From Phocoena phocoena (taxonomy: Eukaryota > Chordata > Mammalia > Artiodactyla > Phocoenidae), in the NCBI RefSeq assembly GCF_963924675.1, contig NC_089224.1, positions 45,985,158 through 46,049,157 of the forward strand: a stretch of DNA of 64,000 nucleotides. Reading direction: 5' to 3'. Shown here in pieces: positions 1 through 9,721 of this stretch (the stretch's first letter is position 1; each line of letters opens with the position of its first letter). The translations under genes and the position numbers were made by a program. The notes under the pieces were generated by a model that worked only from the letters and a program-made list of their open reading frames with translations, was not told the origin of the DNA and ran no database searches.

Positions 1-256
1 GCTTTGATTTTTTTTTTTTTTTTGGTCAAAAAACAAAATCCATTTAAATGAAATATCCAGAAGAGACATATTTAGAGACAGAAAGCACATTAGTGTTTTG
101 GGGGGCTGAGGGTGGGAATGAGGATTAACTGTAAATGGGCACAAGAAATTTGGAGGAGGGGGGTTGATGCAAATGTTCTAAAACTAGACTGTGGTGCTGA
201 TTGCACAACTCTAAATTTACTTTAAAAAGCACGTTATTGTACACTTAAAAATGGTG
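1..256 (+). mobile_element. Old L1 3' end fragment
   Basis: The text resembles the 3' untranslated end of old mammalian L1 subfamilies: AGAGACATATTTAGAGACAGA, a G-rich run, then GACTGTGGTGCTGATTGCACAACT and a final ATTGTACACTTAAAAATGG. It continues off the left edge. A CHR-2 SINE with an 8-bp target duplication sits at its end. Confidence 0.6.
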
Positions 257-264
257 AACTATGG

Positions 265-476
265 GCTTCCCTGGTGGCGCAGTGGTTGCGAGTCCGCCTG
301 CCAATGCAGGGGACACGGGTTCGTGCCCCGGTCCGGGAGGATCCCACATGCCACGGAGCGGCTGGGTCCGTGAGCCATGGTCGCTGAGCCTGAGCGTCCG
401 GAGCCTGTGCTCCACAACGGGAGAAGCCACCACAGTGAGGCCCACGTACCGCAAAAAAAAATAATAATAATAACAA
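265..476 (+). mobile_element. CHR-2 SINE
   Basis: The element runs from a tRNA-derived head (GCTTCCCTGGTGGCGCAGTGG, B-box-like GGTTCGTGCCCC) to an A/AAT-rich tail. The target-site duplication AACTATGG is seen at 257-264 and 477-484. It is inserted in the tail of the old L1. Confidence 0.92.
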
Positions 477-1556
477 AACTATGGCTGTCAGAAGTAACTG
501 GACTGGAAAATTATACCTATAGGAGGATGTCAAGCGTACTGCTGTAAGGGAAAAAAAGGCAAAAGCAGTTCAGAAAGGGCCTAGGGAGGAGGGTACAAAG
601 AGCATAGGGCCAATAAGCAAAAGCAGGGTAGGAATCAAAGCCTTAAAACAGCCAAGGGTCCCCTCCATGTGCTAAAGCCATTTCCAAGACAGACTGTAAA
701 TGGAAGAGCAATTCACCCTCAAAATCATGATGAATTAAAATGCCCAGAAGAATGAGCTACACAATCGTTATCTACCTCAAGCACCTTTTAAAAATGAAAG
801 TGGCAGTGTATCAATATATCATGGCATCATAACATATACATCATAATTTAGACAAGATCCTACATTACTACATGGATTATGGTGGCCCAACTAAAGCAAG
901 GCAAAGGCAACATTAATGTAAAAGCCGCATTTGAAAAATGTGGCTTGTTTGCCAATCTGCCAGACCTGGCACCTTGATTCTTTACCACATTATTCGTAAA
1001 CAGAACTTCTTTTGCCTCCCTTTAGCCCCATTCCTCACTTTTCTTTAAGTCAGTACTGGATAGTCAGAAGAATGTTATCTTTCATTTGTTCTATGCAGGT
1101 TAATAGAATAATCATACATTAAGTCTCGTTCAATGTGGCACCAGTTTTGAATAGTACATGTATATAGAGTTTTCAAAACAAATGCAAATGCTAAACACTT
1201 ATTTTCCTTCAAGGGTTTTATGCTATTGATTCTGTTTGCTATACAAGTGTGAATAAGCTGGCATGCCCTTCAAAATATTTACCAATGTCACTGCTATATG
1301 ATTTAGATCATAATCTCCTAACGAACAGCTGAGATACTCGGTAAATTATGGTATATGGAACCTTGCACAAAACACCCTTTTGGATAAGAAAAAGCAAGTT
1401 CTAGTTGATAATGACTAAACAGAAAAATTCCAGAATGGACACTCAAAGTATACAGGACTTTTTTTCTACAGCACAGCAAGAAATGTAGTTCAAGTGACTC
1501 CTGCCAATACTTGTGTTTTACTTACATTTTACTCTTGTGAGTGTATTTTTATTTAC

Positions 1557-1644
1557 CTAGACTTAAGATTGGCTTCTGCTGACTTGCCGGAGTCTGTAGT
1601 AGTAGTAAAGCTATTCCAATTATGACTGGTTCAACAGGAAAATC
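1557..1644 (-). CDS. FOCAD: FOCAD internal coding exon (approx. residues 303-332)
   Basis: This short 88-base minus-strand exon has acceptor TTTTTTTTAG|GATTTTCC and donor AGTCTAG|GTAAAT. It begins in phase 0 and reads DFPVEPVIIGIALLLLQTPA then SQQKPILSL, leaving one base (phase 1). The segment matches focadhesin, where the remembered human text is DFPVELVIIGIALLLLQTPA. It directly continues the LLKE end of the exon at 9515-9721. It is too short to stand out as an ORF and was found by looking for the expected continuation between splice sites. The next exon must lie left of position 1. Confidence 0.93.
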
Positions 1645-4201
1645 CTAAAAAAAAGTAAAGAGTTGAAGAAGTTTCCAGAGCCAAGGCTTTATAACATGTA
1701 TTCAGGAAGAGTAAATTTAACATGAAATATTATAAACCTATCATACAAAATTATTTACAGTAAGCCTGCTGTATTAAAGGAAGAACTGTTGAAGGCCACA
1801 GCAGTCACATATAAATTCAAAATGTTATATCTGGCCAAAAAGCAATAAACTATAAACCAAATTAATTCAGAGGAAAAACCTGTAGTCTTCAAAACAGTCA
1901 ATCTTTGCAAACCACTGAACACTACCTGAAATACTTAAGAATATTTCATTTCTGGAAAGTAGCTCAATTGTCTGCTTACCTAATACAGACATGATTCATC
2001 TGTACAACTTACATAATAAATTATACTTAACAAATTTTAATAAATCTTGTTATTATAATAAAAGAAACAGTACCAGAGAAGCAGAGATTATTTTTAAATT
2101 ACAGTAATTTATTAAGTATATTTAAATATAGCAAAGTAATAACGATAGAAACTTAAAGTCATTAATTTTACCAAGTAAAATGAAATGAAAAAGAAAAAAA
2201 GGATATGTACATTAAGTTCTTATAAATAAAATGCAAGTGACATAAGATAGTACTTGAAGTTTCTAAATAAAGAAAATTATAACATATTACGGAACTAAAG
2301 AAGAAAAGCCCAGCACACTTTGCTAAAATTATTTCATTCTGAAATTTACAGAAGTGTCTGCAGAGCAGAAATACCTATGAATCATGAGGACCGGCAAAAA
2401 ATAAAAATTTTTTAAAAAACCAAAAATTAAAAAAAGAAAATGTGAGGTAGACTCGTGTTAAACACTAGAGAGAAAATAACTTAGTCTGACACACAGAAGT
2501 TACAATTTTGGAAATGCTATCAACTCTGGGACAAATTAATAAATGCATATCTACATCTTAGTTATACCATCTGAAAGTGAAATTAAACTGCAAAATCTTC
2601 TAATGTGCTCGTTTATGGACTTTTAACAACTAGCAAAAGAAGAAAATGTATGGATTTTTTTAATGGAATATATTCCAATTTGTGTCTTGGGGCCTTTATG
2701 TGTTCACTGTTTTGAAATATAGTTGAGAATAATGAAGCAACAGTTATCTATTTGAGGACAACAAATGCATTTTGAAACCAATATATTTCCAGTATACACC
2801 ATCACACCATTCTTTCCCATTTTGCTCAATTGCATTTAAACTCTGCACGCTCATTTTAAAAAAAAAAAAAACAACCAAATAAGCAAAACTGAGCAAGGTC
2901 ATTTACATTTCAAATTTACTAGCTACCAAGAGGATCAGAGACAAATCAAAGTATTACTTGTACTAATGCTATCACTGGAAAGCCTTTTTCACACAGGCTA
3001 TCACTGGAAGGGCCACAAAGTAGCTTCTCAGGGTTCTGAAATGCACTAGAAGCATTTTAAAGGAATGCAACTTAAAGGTATGAAGGCATAAATGAAAATG
3101 ACATCCTCCAGGAAGAGTGAGACTGGCCTGTCCAGAACAGAGGGTGAAAGGAAAAGAACTAAGGATCAAGACACCAAAAATAAGGAAAAGTAATGGTAAA
3201 TGATTAAACTAGATGATCTTAAATTGCTTACAATTCTGAGAGGTTACAAGTTTTTTGTGTGATTGACTGATTTTTAATGAACACCTGAGAATGGTATCAT
3301 TTAATGAGCTCTTTTAATAAAAGCCTGTGTTGGACATCTCGTGTGCTACTTCAAATACTACAGCTATTGCTGTAGTGACTCTTGCTTCCTGTCCCAGGCC
3401 ACTGAGAGATCCAGAAGTACAGGGAAGTTAAAGCCCCATAGGCTTGACAAATTGGCAATAGAAGCCCAGGGACAAATGCTTCCCCCTTTATTCTGGATCC
3501 TTCTGGCAGGTTCTGAGACATATTCCATAATACTTCTCAGCATATTCTGTGATATCGAGCAACTGATTGCTTATAGCAGTGGCCAACTTGATAATACATG
3601 CATTGTCTCTCTCATATTTCACTCTTTGTGTCTCTCTCCCACCTGCTTCCTGAGATCACACCTGCAAATGAACTCCTATTGCATAAGCCTTTGCATTTGT
3701 GGAAACCCAGGCTCTGCTTTTGCCTTTAGGGAAACTTAAGGTCTATTTCTGGGGGAACCAAGGCTAACTTAGAGCCTATCTGAAGAAGTAAAGAAATGCC
3801 TTTATACTGGACCACAGATGTCACAGGAGTCTTAATGACAGCAAGCCCTTGGAGTCCACACTACATCAGAGGTACATCAGAGGTATGTGAAGCAGACACA
3901 ACAAAGATGGCAGCCCAGCTCACACAATTGCATGTCATGGTTTTTCTACCTACACTGTCCTCTGCTCAGAGTTGACTGATCCAAGCTGGGCCAATCAGAT
4001 CATTTTTCCTAGGAATCCGACAACGTAAACTGAGATACACAGTGAAGGAAGGTGGGTGTGATTGAATCATCTGATAGCAATGTGTTAGGGAACAGGGGTC
4101 CCCAGCCTTACTAAAGCTGGGGTGTATAGCGCTCTTCACTTTGAGAGCTACCTAGTCTCCTTACAATCAGTATCATTTTCTGTTAAGAGTACATATTTTT
4201 C

Positions 4202-4530
4202 GGGACTTCCCTGGTGGCACAGTGGTTAAGAATCCACCTGCCAGTGCAAGGGACACGGGTTCCATCCCTGATCCGGAACGATCCTACATGCTGTGGAGCA
4301 ACTAAACCTGTGCGCCACAACTATTGAGCCCACATGCCACGACTACTGAAGCCCACACGCCTAGAGCCCATGCTCTGCAACAAGAGAAGCCACTGCGATG
4401 AGAAGCCAGTGCACTGCAACGAAGTGTAGCCCCCGCTCACTGCAACTAGAGAAAGCCCACATGCAGCAACAAAGACCTAATGTAGCCAAAAAATAAAAAG
4501 TAAATAAATAAATAAATTTACAGAAAAAAT
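4202..4530 (+). mobile_element. Long CHR SINE (CHRL-type)
   Basis: The head is GGGACTTCCCTGGTGGCACAG. It is longer than CHR-2, with the repeated CCACAACTA / CTACTGAAGCCCACACGCC segments and an (AAAT)n tail. The target duplication AGTACATAT is at 4188-4196 and 4531-4539. Confidence 0.9.
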
Positions 4531-5092
4531 AGTACATATATTTTGCTTGAAATGGAAAGCACCTTAAGTTATCCTTTAAATAAGGCTAAAAATAGTTCAA
4601 CTAAGACCAAATACACTGACACTAAAGTAGCCTAAGAAATACATCCATTTTCAGCGTACAATGAAATAAATCCAATATAAAAGTAGAAAAAGAACAAAGG
4701 GGAAAAGAAAAGTTAATGTAATATTTGAATTGAATATCTAGCTGATAAACTCAGTGATACAGGAATACAGGTATAGCCTCTAAATAAGATTGATTTATTC
4801 TACTTCATTTTGTTTCAAATTAAAGGGTATATAGACCTAAAGGATATATGTTTGCAAATTAATTTTCCTAGGCTTTTTTATTACAACTCAGAAACTCTGG
4901 GACAGAGTTGGGGGACAGGAAATTTCATAACACAAGTATTTTAACTGTTCTACATATTTTTTACTTCTAAAATTGTTAAAATATTGGGCAGAAGGAAGAC
5001 ACAATATAAATATGAACTTCTCCCACAGATACCATTTCATTGCTCAAAATAAAAGTATTCTGTAATTCTACATTAAAATCAATAATATTTTT

Positions 5093-5405
5093 GGGACTTC
5101 CCTGGTGGTGCAGTGGTTAAGAATCCGCCTGCCAATGCAGGGGGCATGGGTTCAATCCCTGGTCCAGGAAGATCTCACATGCTGCAGAGGAACTAAGCTC
5201 ATGCGCCACAACTACTGAGCCTGAGCTCTAGAGCCGGCGCACCGCAACTATTGAAGTCTACGTGCCTAGAGCCCGTGCTCCCCAGCAAGAGAAGCCACCG
5301 CAATGAGAAGGCCTCACACCGCAACGAAGAGCAGCCCCCGCTCACCACAACTAGAGAAAGCCTTCACACAGCGACAAAGACCCAACACAGCCAAAAATAA
5401 AAATA
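5093..5405 (+). mobile_element. Long CHR SINE (CHRL-type)
   Basis: It has the same long architecture as the copy at 4202, ending AACACAGCCAAAAATAAAAAT. The target duplication is a perfect 12-mer, AATAATATTTTT, at 5081-5092 and 5406-5417. Confidence 0.92.
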
Positions 5406-5519
5406 AATAATATTTTTAAAGTTGGACTCAAGAGCCAATTTAAAAAGATTCCTACTGGCCAAAAACAGGACAATTTGAATTTTAATGCGGATATTATCTG
5501 TAAGAAATTGAATTGCATC

Positions 5520-5830
5520 AAATATGTTTAAATCTATAAGTTCACAATACTTTTAGAAATTAGTAAGTAAAGGGAAAGAGTCAAGCATTTATCCTAACTT
5601 TTCTATATAAACTCTACCACTGGATAACGAAATAGAAGATAGAACCAAATACTTTTTTAATAGAAGTATTCCAGCTAATAAATGAAGAAGAATAGATAGA
5701 ATTAGAACATCATTTCTTTAACGCCTAATGAATTAATGGAGCTACGCACTGAGCATAACAGCAACCAACATCATAAAAAGAAGAGCAACATATATTATGT
5801 GCTTCTTGATGAAAGAACACACCATTCCCT
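5520..5830 (+). repeat. Unnamed old dispersed repeat, copy A
   Basis: This segment is clearly related by eye to 53155-53475. Shared landmarks, in order, are TATGTTTAAATC, GTCAAGCATTTATCCT/ATCAAGTATATATCCT, CTACCACTGGATAACGAAA/CTACTGGGTAACCAAA, CCTAATGAATTAATGG and CTAACATCATTA-like text. It is probably an old LINE 3' end or a relic LTR. I cannot name the family. Confidence 0.55.
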
Positions 5831-6429
5831 CTAGTCTTAGAAATGAAAAACAAAACAGAACCAAAACCTGAACCTGATCAAGCCTCTATAGCCAACTACC
5901 TATTAACTGGGAAATATGTCCAAGTGAGCCACAAGGTTCAATCAGCAGATTTCAAGATGTACAAAACTCCATAGCTCACATAAGCCAGGTTTTTCCATAT
6001 GTAAACAAACTGCCAGTAAGAAAAGAGGTAGGGAAAGGAATGGAAGGAGACCATCTTTAGTGTAAAAGATACCTAAAAGATAGATCACACATGCGCACAC
6101 CAAAACTGTATTATGATATGAACAGATACACACATAGGCAGTAAAACTATAGAGAAACGTAAAGAAGCCACTACTATAGAAGTCAGGATAGTCCGGGCAG
6201 AAAGGAGGTTGTGATTAGGACCGGGCTCCTGGAAAATTTCTGGGGTGGCCAGAAAAGTTCTGTTTCTTGCTCTGTTTGATGCTTACAAGGATGTTTGCCG
6301 TCCATGCAAAAAAATAAATAAATAAAAATTATGAAAATTATTTGAGGGTACTAGTTTAAAATGCAGATGCTTGGGCCCCACACAGCCCTGCTAATTCAAT
6401 ACTTCTAGGGGTAGGCCCTAGGCATTTGC

Positions 6430-6726
6430 TTTTTTTTTTTAGAATCAATTTTATTTATCTATTTAGGTTTTGTTGGGTCTTCATTGCTGCGCACGGACTT
6501 TCTAGTTGCAGCAAGCAGGGCCTACTCTTCATTGCAGTGAGCAGACTTCTCATTGCAGTGGTTTCTCTTGTTGCAGAGCACGGGCTCTAGCCACGCGGGC
6601 CTCAGTAGTTATGGTGCACGGGCTTAATTACTCCGCGGCATATGGGATCTTCCCGGACCAGGACTCAAACCAGTGTTCCCTGCACTGGCAGGAGGATTCT
6701 AAACCACTGCGCCACCAGGGAAGTCC
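6430..6726 (-). mobile_element. Long CHR SINE (CHRL-type), reverse orientation
   Basis: It begins with a T-run and ends CGCCACCAGGGAAGTCC, the reverse complement of the SINE head. The target duplication GCATTT is at 6422-6427 and 6728-6733. Confidence 0.88.
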
Positions 6727-6959
6727 TGCATTTTTAATTAAATCTGCCTAGTGATTTTTATGCACTCTAGTCTGAACAATTTGACTGGAATATAAACGTC
6801 ACAGATCTCGTCTGTTTCACCTAACTGCTATAGCAAAGTGTTTGCCGTAAAAAACTGTCTACTACTCACATAAATCTACACAAACACAAAGGAACGTTAT
6901 GGGACTTACCTGTTAAGTACATTACATTTATGGTTAAGACAGGCAATTCCAAGTAATTT

Positions 6960-7332
6960 AACTAATATTTTCTATATATTATTTATCTATAAATATTATA
7001 TATCCATATTTTCTATATATTTTTGTATTATTAGTATAATAATATATATCAATATATTATCTATTAGAGCTATATCTAATAGGTATAACTATATATAATT
7101 GATATAAATAAACATCTGAATAGGAATGACATTATTATTTTATTATATTAATTATATAATTTATAACATATATTACCATATATTACATGTTACTATATAT
7201 TACTATTATATCTAATAGATAATATGTATATTATATTTTTAATATTACTATATATATTACTATTATACTAGATAATATATACAATATTAATATAACACAA
7301 ATATATCATTATATAATATTATATATAAAGTC
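6960..7332. repeat. AT-rich low-complexity block
   Basis: About 370 bases almost entirely of A and T, with many TATATA/ATTATA runs and repeated short units such as ATCTAATAG and TATATTACTA. It abuts the left end of the L2 block. Confidence 0.85.
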
Positions 7333-7379
7333 CCAGCATCCATGAAACCATGCTAGTCACAAAACTGACAAAAGATTAC

Positions 7380-8128
7380 TTGAGCCTTCCTCGGCTCCCA
7401 CCTCTTACCAAAATCTACACTCACTTTCTCTGTTTCCTCAGTTACCATTCACTCCCTTATTCCAATCTGGTTCCTATCACCAACACTCTGCTGAACCTGC
7501 TTCCTTTAACATGAACAATAAATTTCTACTTGCTGGATCCTAAGGGGACTTTCTATCCCATACTTAAATCCTCTCCCCAGGACACTGTTGACCATTCCCC
7601 TTTTTGAGATATTCCTTCCCTTGATTTTCATGTCTGAGACAGATGACATGGGACAGAGTATCTCAAAAGGGGGAATGGTCATCTGTCTCTTCTGCTTGTT
7701 ATACAATCCTTCTAGCTGTACTTTCTCAGACTTCTCTTTATCAGTACACTCCAAATATTTACAGCCCCTGGAATCGTATCCCAAGCCCTGTCATGAAGTC
7801 CACGGTTAAAACTTCCACCCCAAAGTAGAAATCTATTTACAAGTCTATACCTTTAGCCTAGGCTTCTATCCTGAATTCTAAAACCATATATCCATCTATG
7901 ACCCATGCATACCTCAAACCAAGCATATCTAAAACTAAATTTACCATCTTCTCTTCAGCATCGGCTACCATTTCTCAAGTGAACGGCACCATCCAGTTGC
8001 CCAAAATAGAAAGCTGAGACTCTACCAAGGACCTTCTCCTTGACCATGTAATCAAGCACAAAGCCCTAATGATTTAATGTCCTATATTTCTCTTTTCCTG
8101 CTCTAATTTCCCTAATTAGCCCCTGCCA
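7380..8128 (+). mobile_element. LINE2 (L2) fragment, left part
   Basis: The text follows the L2 consensus order: ...CCTGAATTCTAAAACCATATATCC, CATACCTCAAACCAAGCATATC, AAAACTAAATTTACC, then the CCACCATCCAGTTGCC-like stretch. It is split from its continuation at 8496 by an LTR insertion. The left boundary is uncertain. Confidence 0.6.
7590..7680. repeat. Imperfect inverted repeat (25-bp arms)
   Basis: The arm at 7590-7614 is the reverse complement of 7656-7680 at 23 of 25 positions, with a 41-bp spacer. Inside the spacer is a second small palindrome (CATGTC at 7629-7634, GACATG at 7645-7650). It could form a long hairpin and may be a DNA-transposon relic. Confidence 0.8.
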
Positions 8129-8495
8129 TGGACTGAGATCCCTCCCTACCAAAATATATACGTTGAAGCCCTTAGTGCCAACTGACTGTACTTGGGGTAA
8201 GGAAGTAATTAGTTAAATGAGATCATAAGGGTGCGGCCTTAAAACAAAAGGATTAGTGTTCTTATAAGAAGAAACAATAGAGACCTCATCCTTGCTCTCT
8301 CTCTGCTTTGTGATGACACAGTGAGAGAGCAGCCTTTTTCAAGCCAGGAAGAGCAAGAGCCCTTACTAGGAATCAAATTGGCCAGCACCCTCATCTTGGA
8401 CTTCCTAGTCTTCAGAATTGTGAGAAATAAATTTCTGTTGTTTAAGCCACTCAGTCTCTGATATTTTGTTAAGGCAGCCCTAGCAATCTAAGACA
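8129..8495 (+). mobile_element. Solo LTR of ERVL-MaLR type (MLT1/MST-like)
   Basis: It starts TGGACTGAGATCC and ends CTAAGACA. It contains MaLR landmarks: GGTAAGGAAGTAATTAGTTAAATGAG, TTCTTATAAGAAG, GTGATGACACAGTGAGAGAGCAG, AAGCCAGGAAGAGCAAGAGCC and GTGAGAAATAAATTTCTGTTG. It carries only regulatory LTR sequence, with no internal retroviral genes. It sits inside an L2 element. Confidence 0.8.
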
Positions 8496-9012
8496 TCCCT
8501 CCTCACTTCCTGCCCTATTAGTGTCGCTCTGCTCTAAACCCTCCTCCACTCTCCCGCCAGAATGATCTTCCACACACAAAAATATGAGGGCACCTCTTTG
8601 CTGAAAGGTCTTCCATAGCATGCCACTGCCTAGAAGATAAGATGTAAGCTCATTTGTGTGGTATGGAAGACCCTTCATGATAGGCCCAGCCTTATCTCTT
8701 ACACCTTAATCCTTTGGCAACACTCAACACTTTTTTTCTGAACAAGCCATGCCTGCCTACTCGCTCATGTTTCTGTGCCGGGGCACATGCTGCTCCAGCA
8801 GCTGGAATGCCTTCCCAGCCTCTGGTTTGTACCAAGCAAACTCCTACTCAGACTTCCTCAAATCTGAACTCATGCCCTACCTCCCTTAAATTGTGCTCCC
8901 ATTGTACTTTAAATATACCCCCATACAAGCAATTTACCTTATTGTACTACTATTATTTATTTGCATGTTTGTAAGCTCCTTGAGGTCACAGAATGGCCTT
9001 TTCATCTAAGTA
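8496..9012 (+). mobile_element. LINE2 (L2) fragment, middle part
   Basis: This continues the L2 after the LTR: CCAGAATGATCTTCC, ATAGCATGCCACTGCC, CTTCATGATAGGCCCAGCC, GCAGCTGGAATGCCTTCCCAG and TGTAAGCTCCTTGAGGTCAC are all recognisable L2 3' landmarks. Confidence 0.8.
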
Positions 9013-9233
9013 CAAGTGGCCCTTGAATAACACATGGGTTTGAACTGCACAGGTCCACTTGTACATGGATTTTTGTCGACAGATATGTACTACAGTACTA
9101 CACAATCAGCGGTTGGTTGAATCAACAGATGCAGAACTCCAGATAGGGAGAGCCAACTGTAAAGTTATATGTGTATTTTCCGCTGAGTGGAGGATTGGCA
9201 CCCCTAATTCCTAAGTTGTTCAAGGGTCAACTG
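9013..9233. mobile_element. Tigger-type (Tc1/mariner-pogo) MITE
   Basis: The terminal inverted repeats are CAAGTGGCCCTTGAATAAC at the left and GTTGTTCAAGGGTCAACTG at the right. The interior has TACTACAGTACTACACAATC and GGTTGGTTGAATCAAC, as in mammalian Tigger-derived short elements. A TA dinucleotide flanks the left end; the right flank has decayed to AA. It has no coding capacity. Confidence 0.8.
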
Positions 9234-9300
9234 AATTCTTCTATAGGGTGTGGCATATAAGTGTTCAATACTTGTCTTCTACATGAATAAATGAAAAAAA
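9234..9300 (+). mobile_element. LINE2 (L2) fragment, 3' end
   Basis: TGTGGCATATAAGTGTTCAATAC followed by ATGAATAAATGAAAA is the usual L2 terminus (a decayed TGGCACATAGTAGGTGCTCAAT... end). It resumes exactly after the Tigger MITE. Confidence 0.7.
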
Positions 9301-9514
9301 TACCACAGTGGTAGACCCTTAACTGATGCTCCAAAGAGTATTTAATGACTCATTTTTATAATGAATGATAGTAGTACTATTGATGCATTACTAGTAAGAT
9401 CTAATAGTATTAGATCAAAACACCTTTAATATGCAAGAAAGAGAGCACACCCACCCTGCTACTAAAAGACTTACTTAAGTGATAACTGACATTAAAACTT
9501 CTTACTATCCTTAC

Positions 9515-9721
9515 CTCCTTCAGAAGTTCAACACTGTGCTCTAAAAGGTGAATTAAAGATGAGCATTCCCCAGTTATGTTTAAGCTGACTTCACAGACAC
9601 ACAGCAGCTGAAGGGTCATCTGGATAAGCTGAATTTTCCAGAAAACAGGATGACGCAAAAGGCTTAAATATACTTCTTCGATAAACAGCATCACTTCTGT
9701 TGTCTGTATCAAATCTCTCAT
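9515..9721 (-). CDS. FOCAD: FOCAD internal coding exon (approx. residues 234-302)
   Basis: This 207-base minus-strand exon (69 codons, phase 0 to phase 0) has acceptor TCTCAAACAG|ATGAGAG and donor CTGAAGGAG|GTAAGG. The translation starts MRDLIQTTEVMLFIEEVYLS, has LLRHPVFWKIQLIQMTLQLL in the middle and ends HLLEHSVELLKE. It matches the focadhesin segment that follows VPCLQ, and is again Leu-rich paired helices. The initial ATG is simply the first codon of an internal exon (human has Val there), not a translation start. Exon skipping would preserve frame. The sequence is intact, with no stops. Confidence 0.95.

Larger units (their letters stand above)
1..1556 (-). other. FOCAD: FOCAD intron, left part
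   Basis: This is intron downstream of the exon at 1557-1644, on the minus-strand gene. It holds the tail of an old L1 (about 1-256) interrupted by a CHR-2 SINE (265-476). From about 485 to 1556 I recognise no repeat, RNA gene or further exon; it is ordinary AT-rich unique sequence. The small ORFs at 234-533 are antisense or sense read-through of the SINE. Confidence 0.8.
1645..9514 (-). other. FOCAD: FOCAD intron
   Basis: This intron lies between the exons at 9515-9721 and 1557-1644. About 1645-4187 and 4540-5080 hold nothing I can name apart from A/T runs. The rest is CHR SINEs (4202, 5093, 6430), an unnamed dispersed repeat (5520-5830), an AT-rich block (6960-7332), a hairpin (7590-7680) and a composite L2/MaLR/Tigger block (about 7380-9300). 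Confidence 0.8.

Noticed and set aside
3341..3739. 132-codon plus-strand frame
   Set aside because: It has no recognisable domain, no splice or promoter context, and lies in a FOCAD intron in antisense. Length alone is within chance for 64 kb of six-frame reading.
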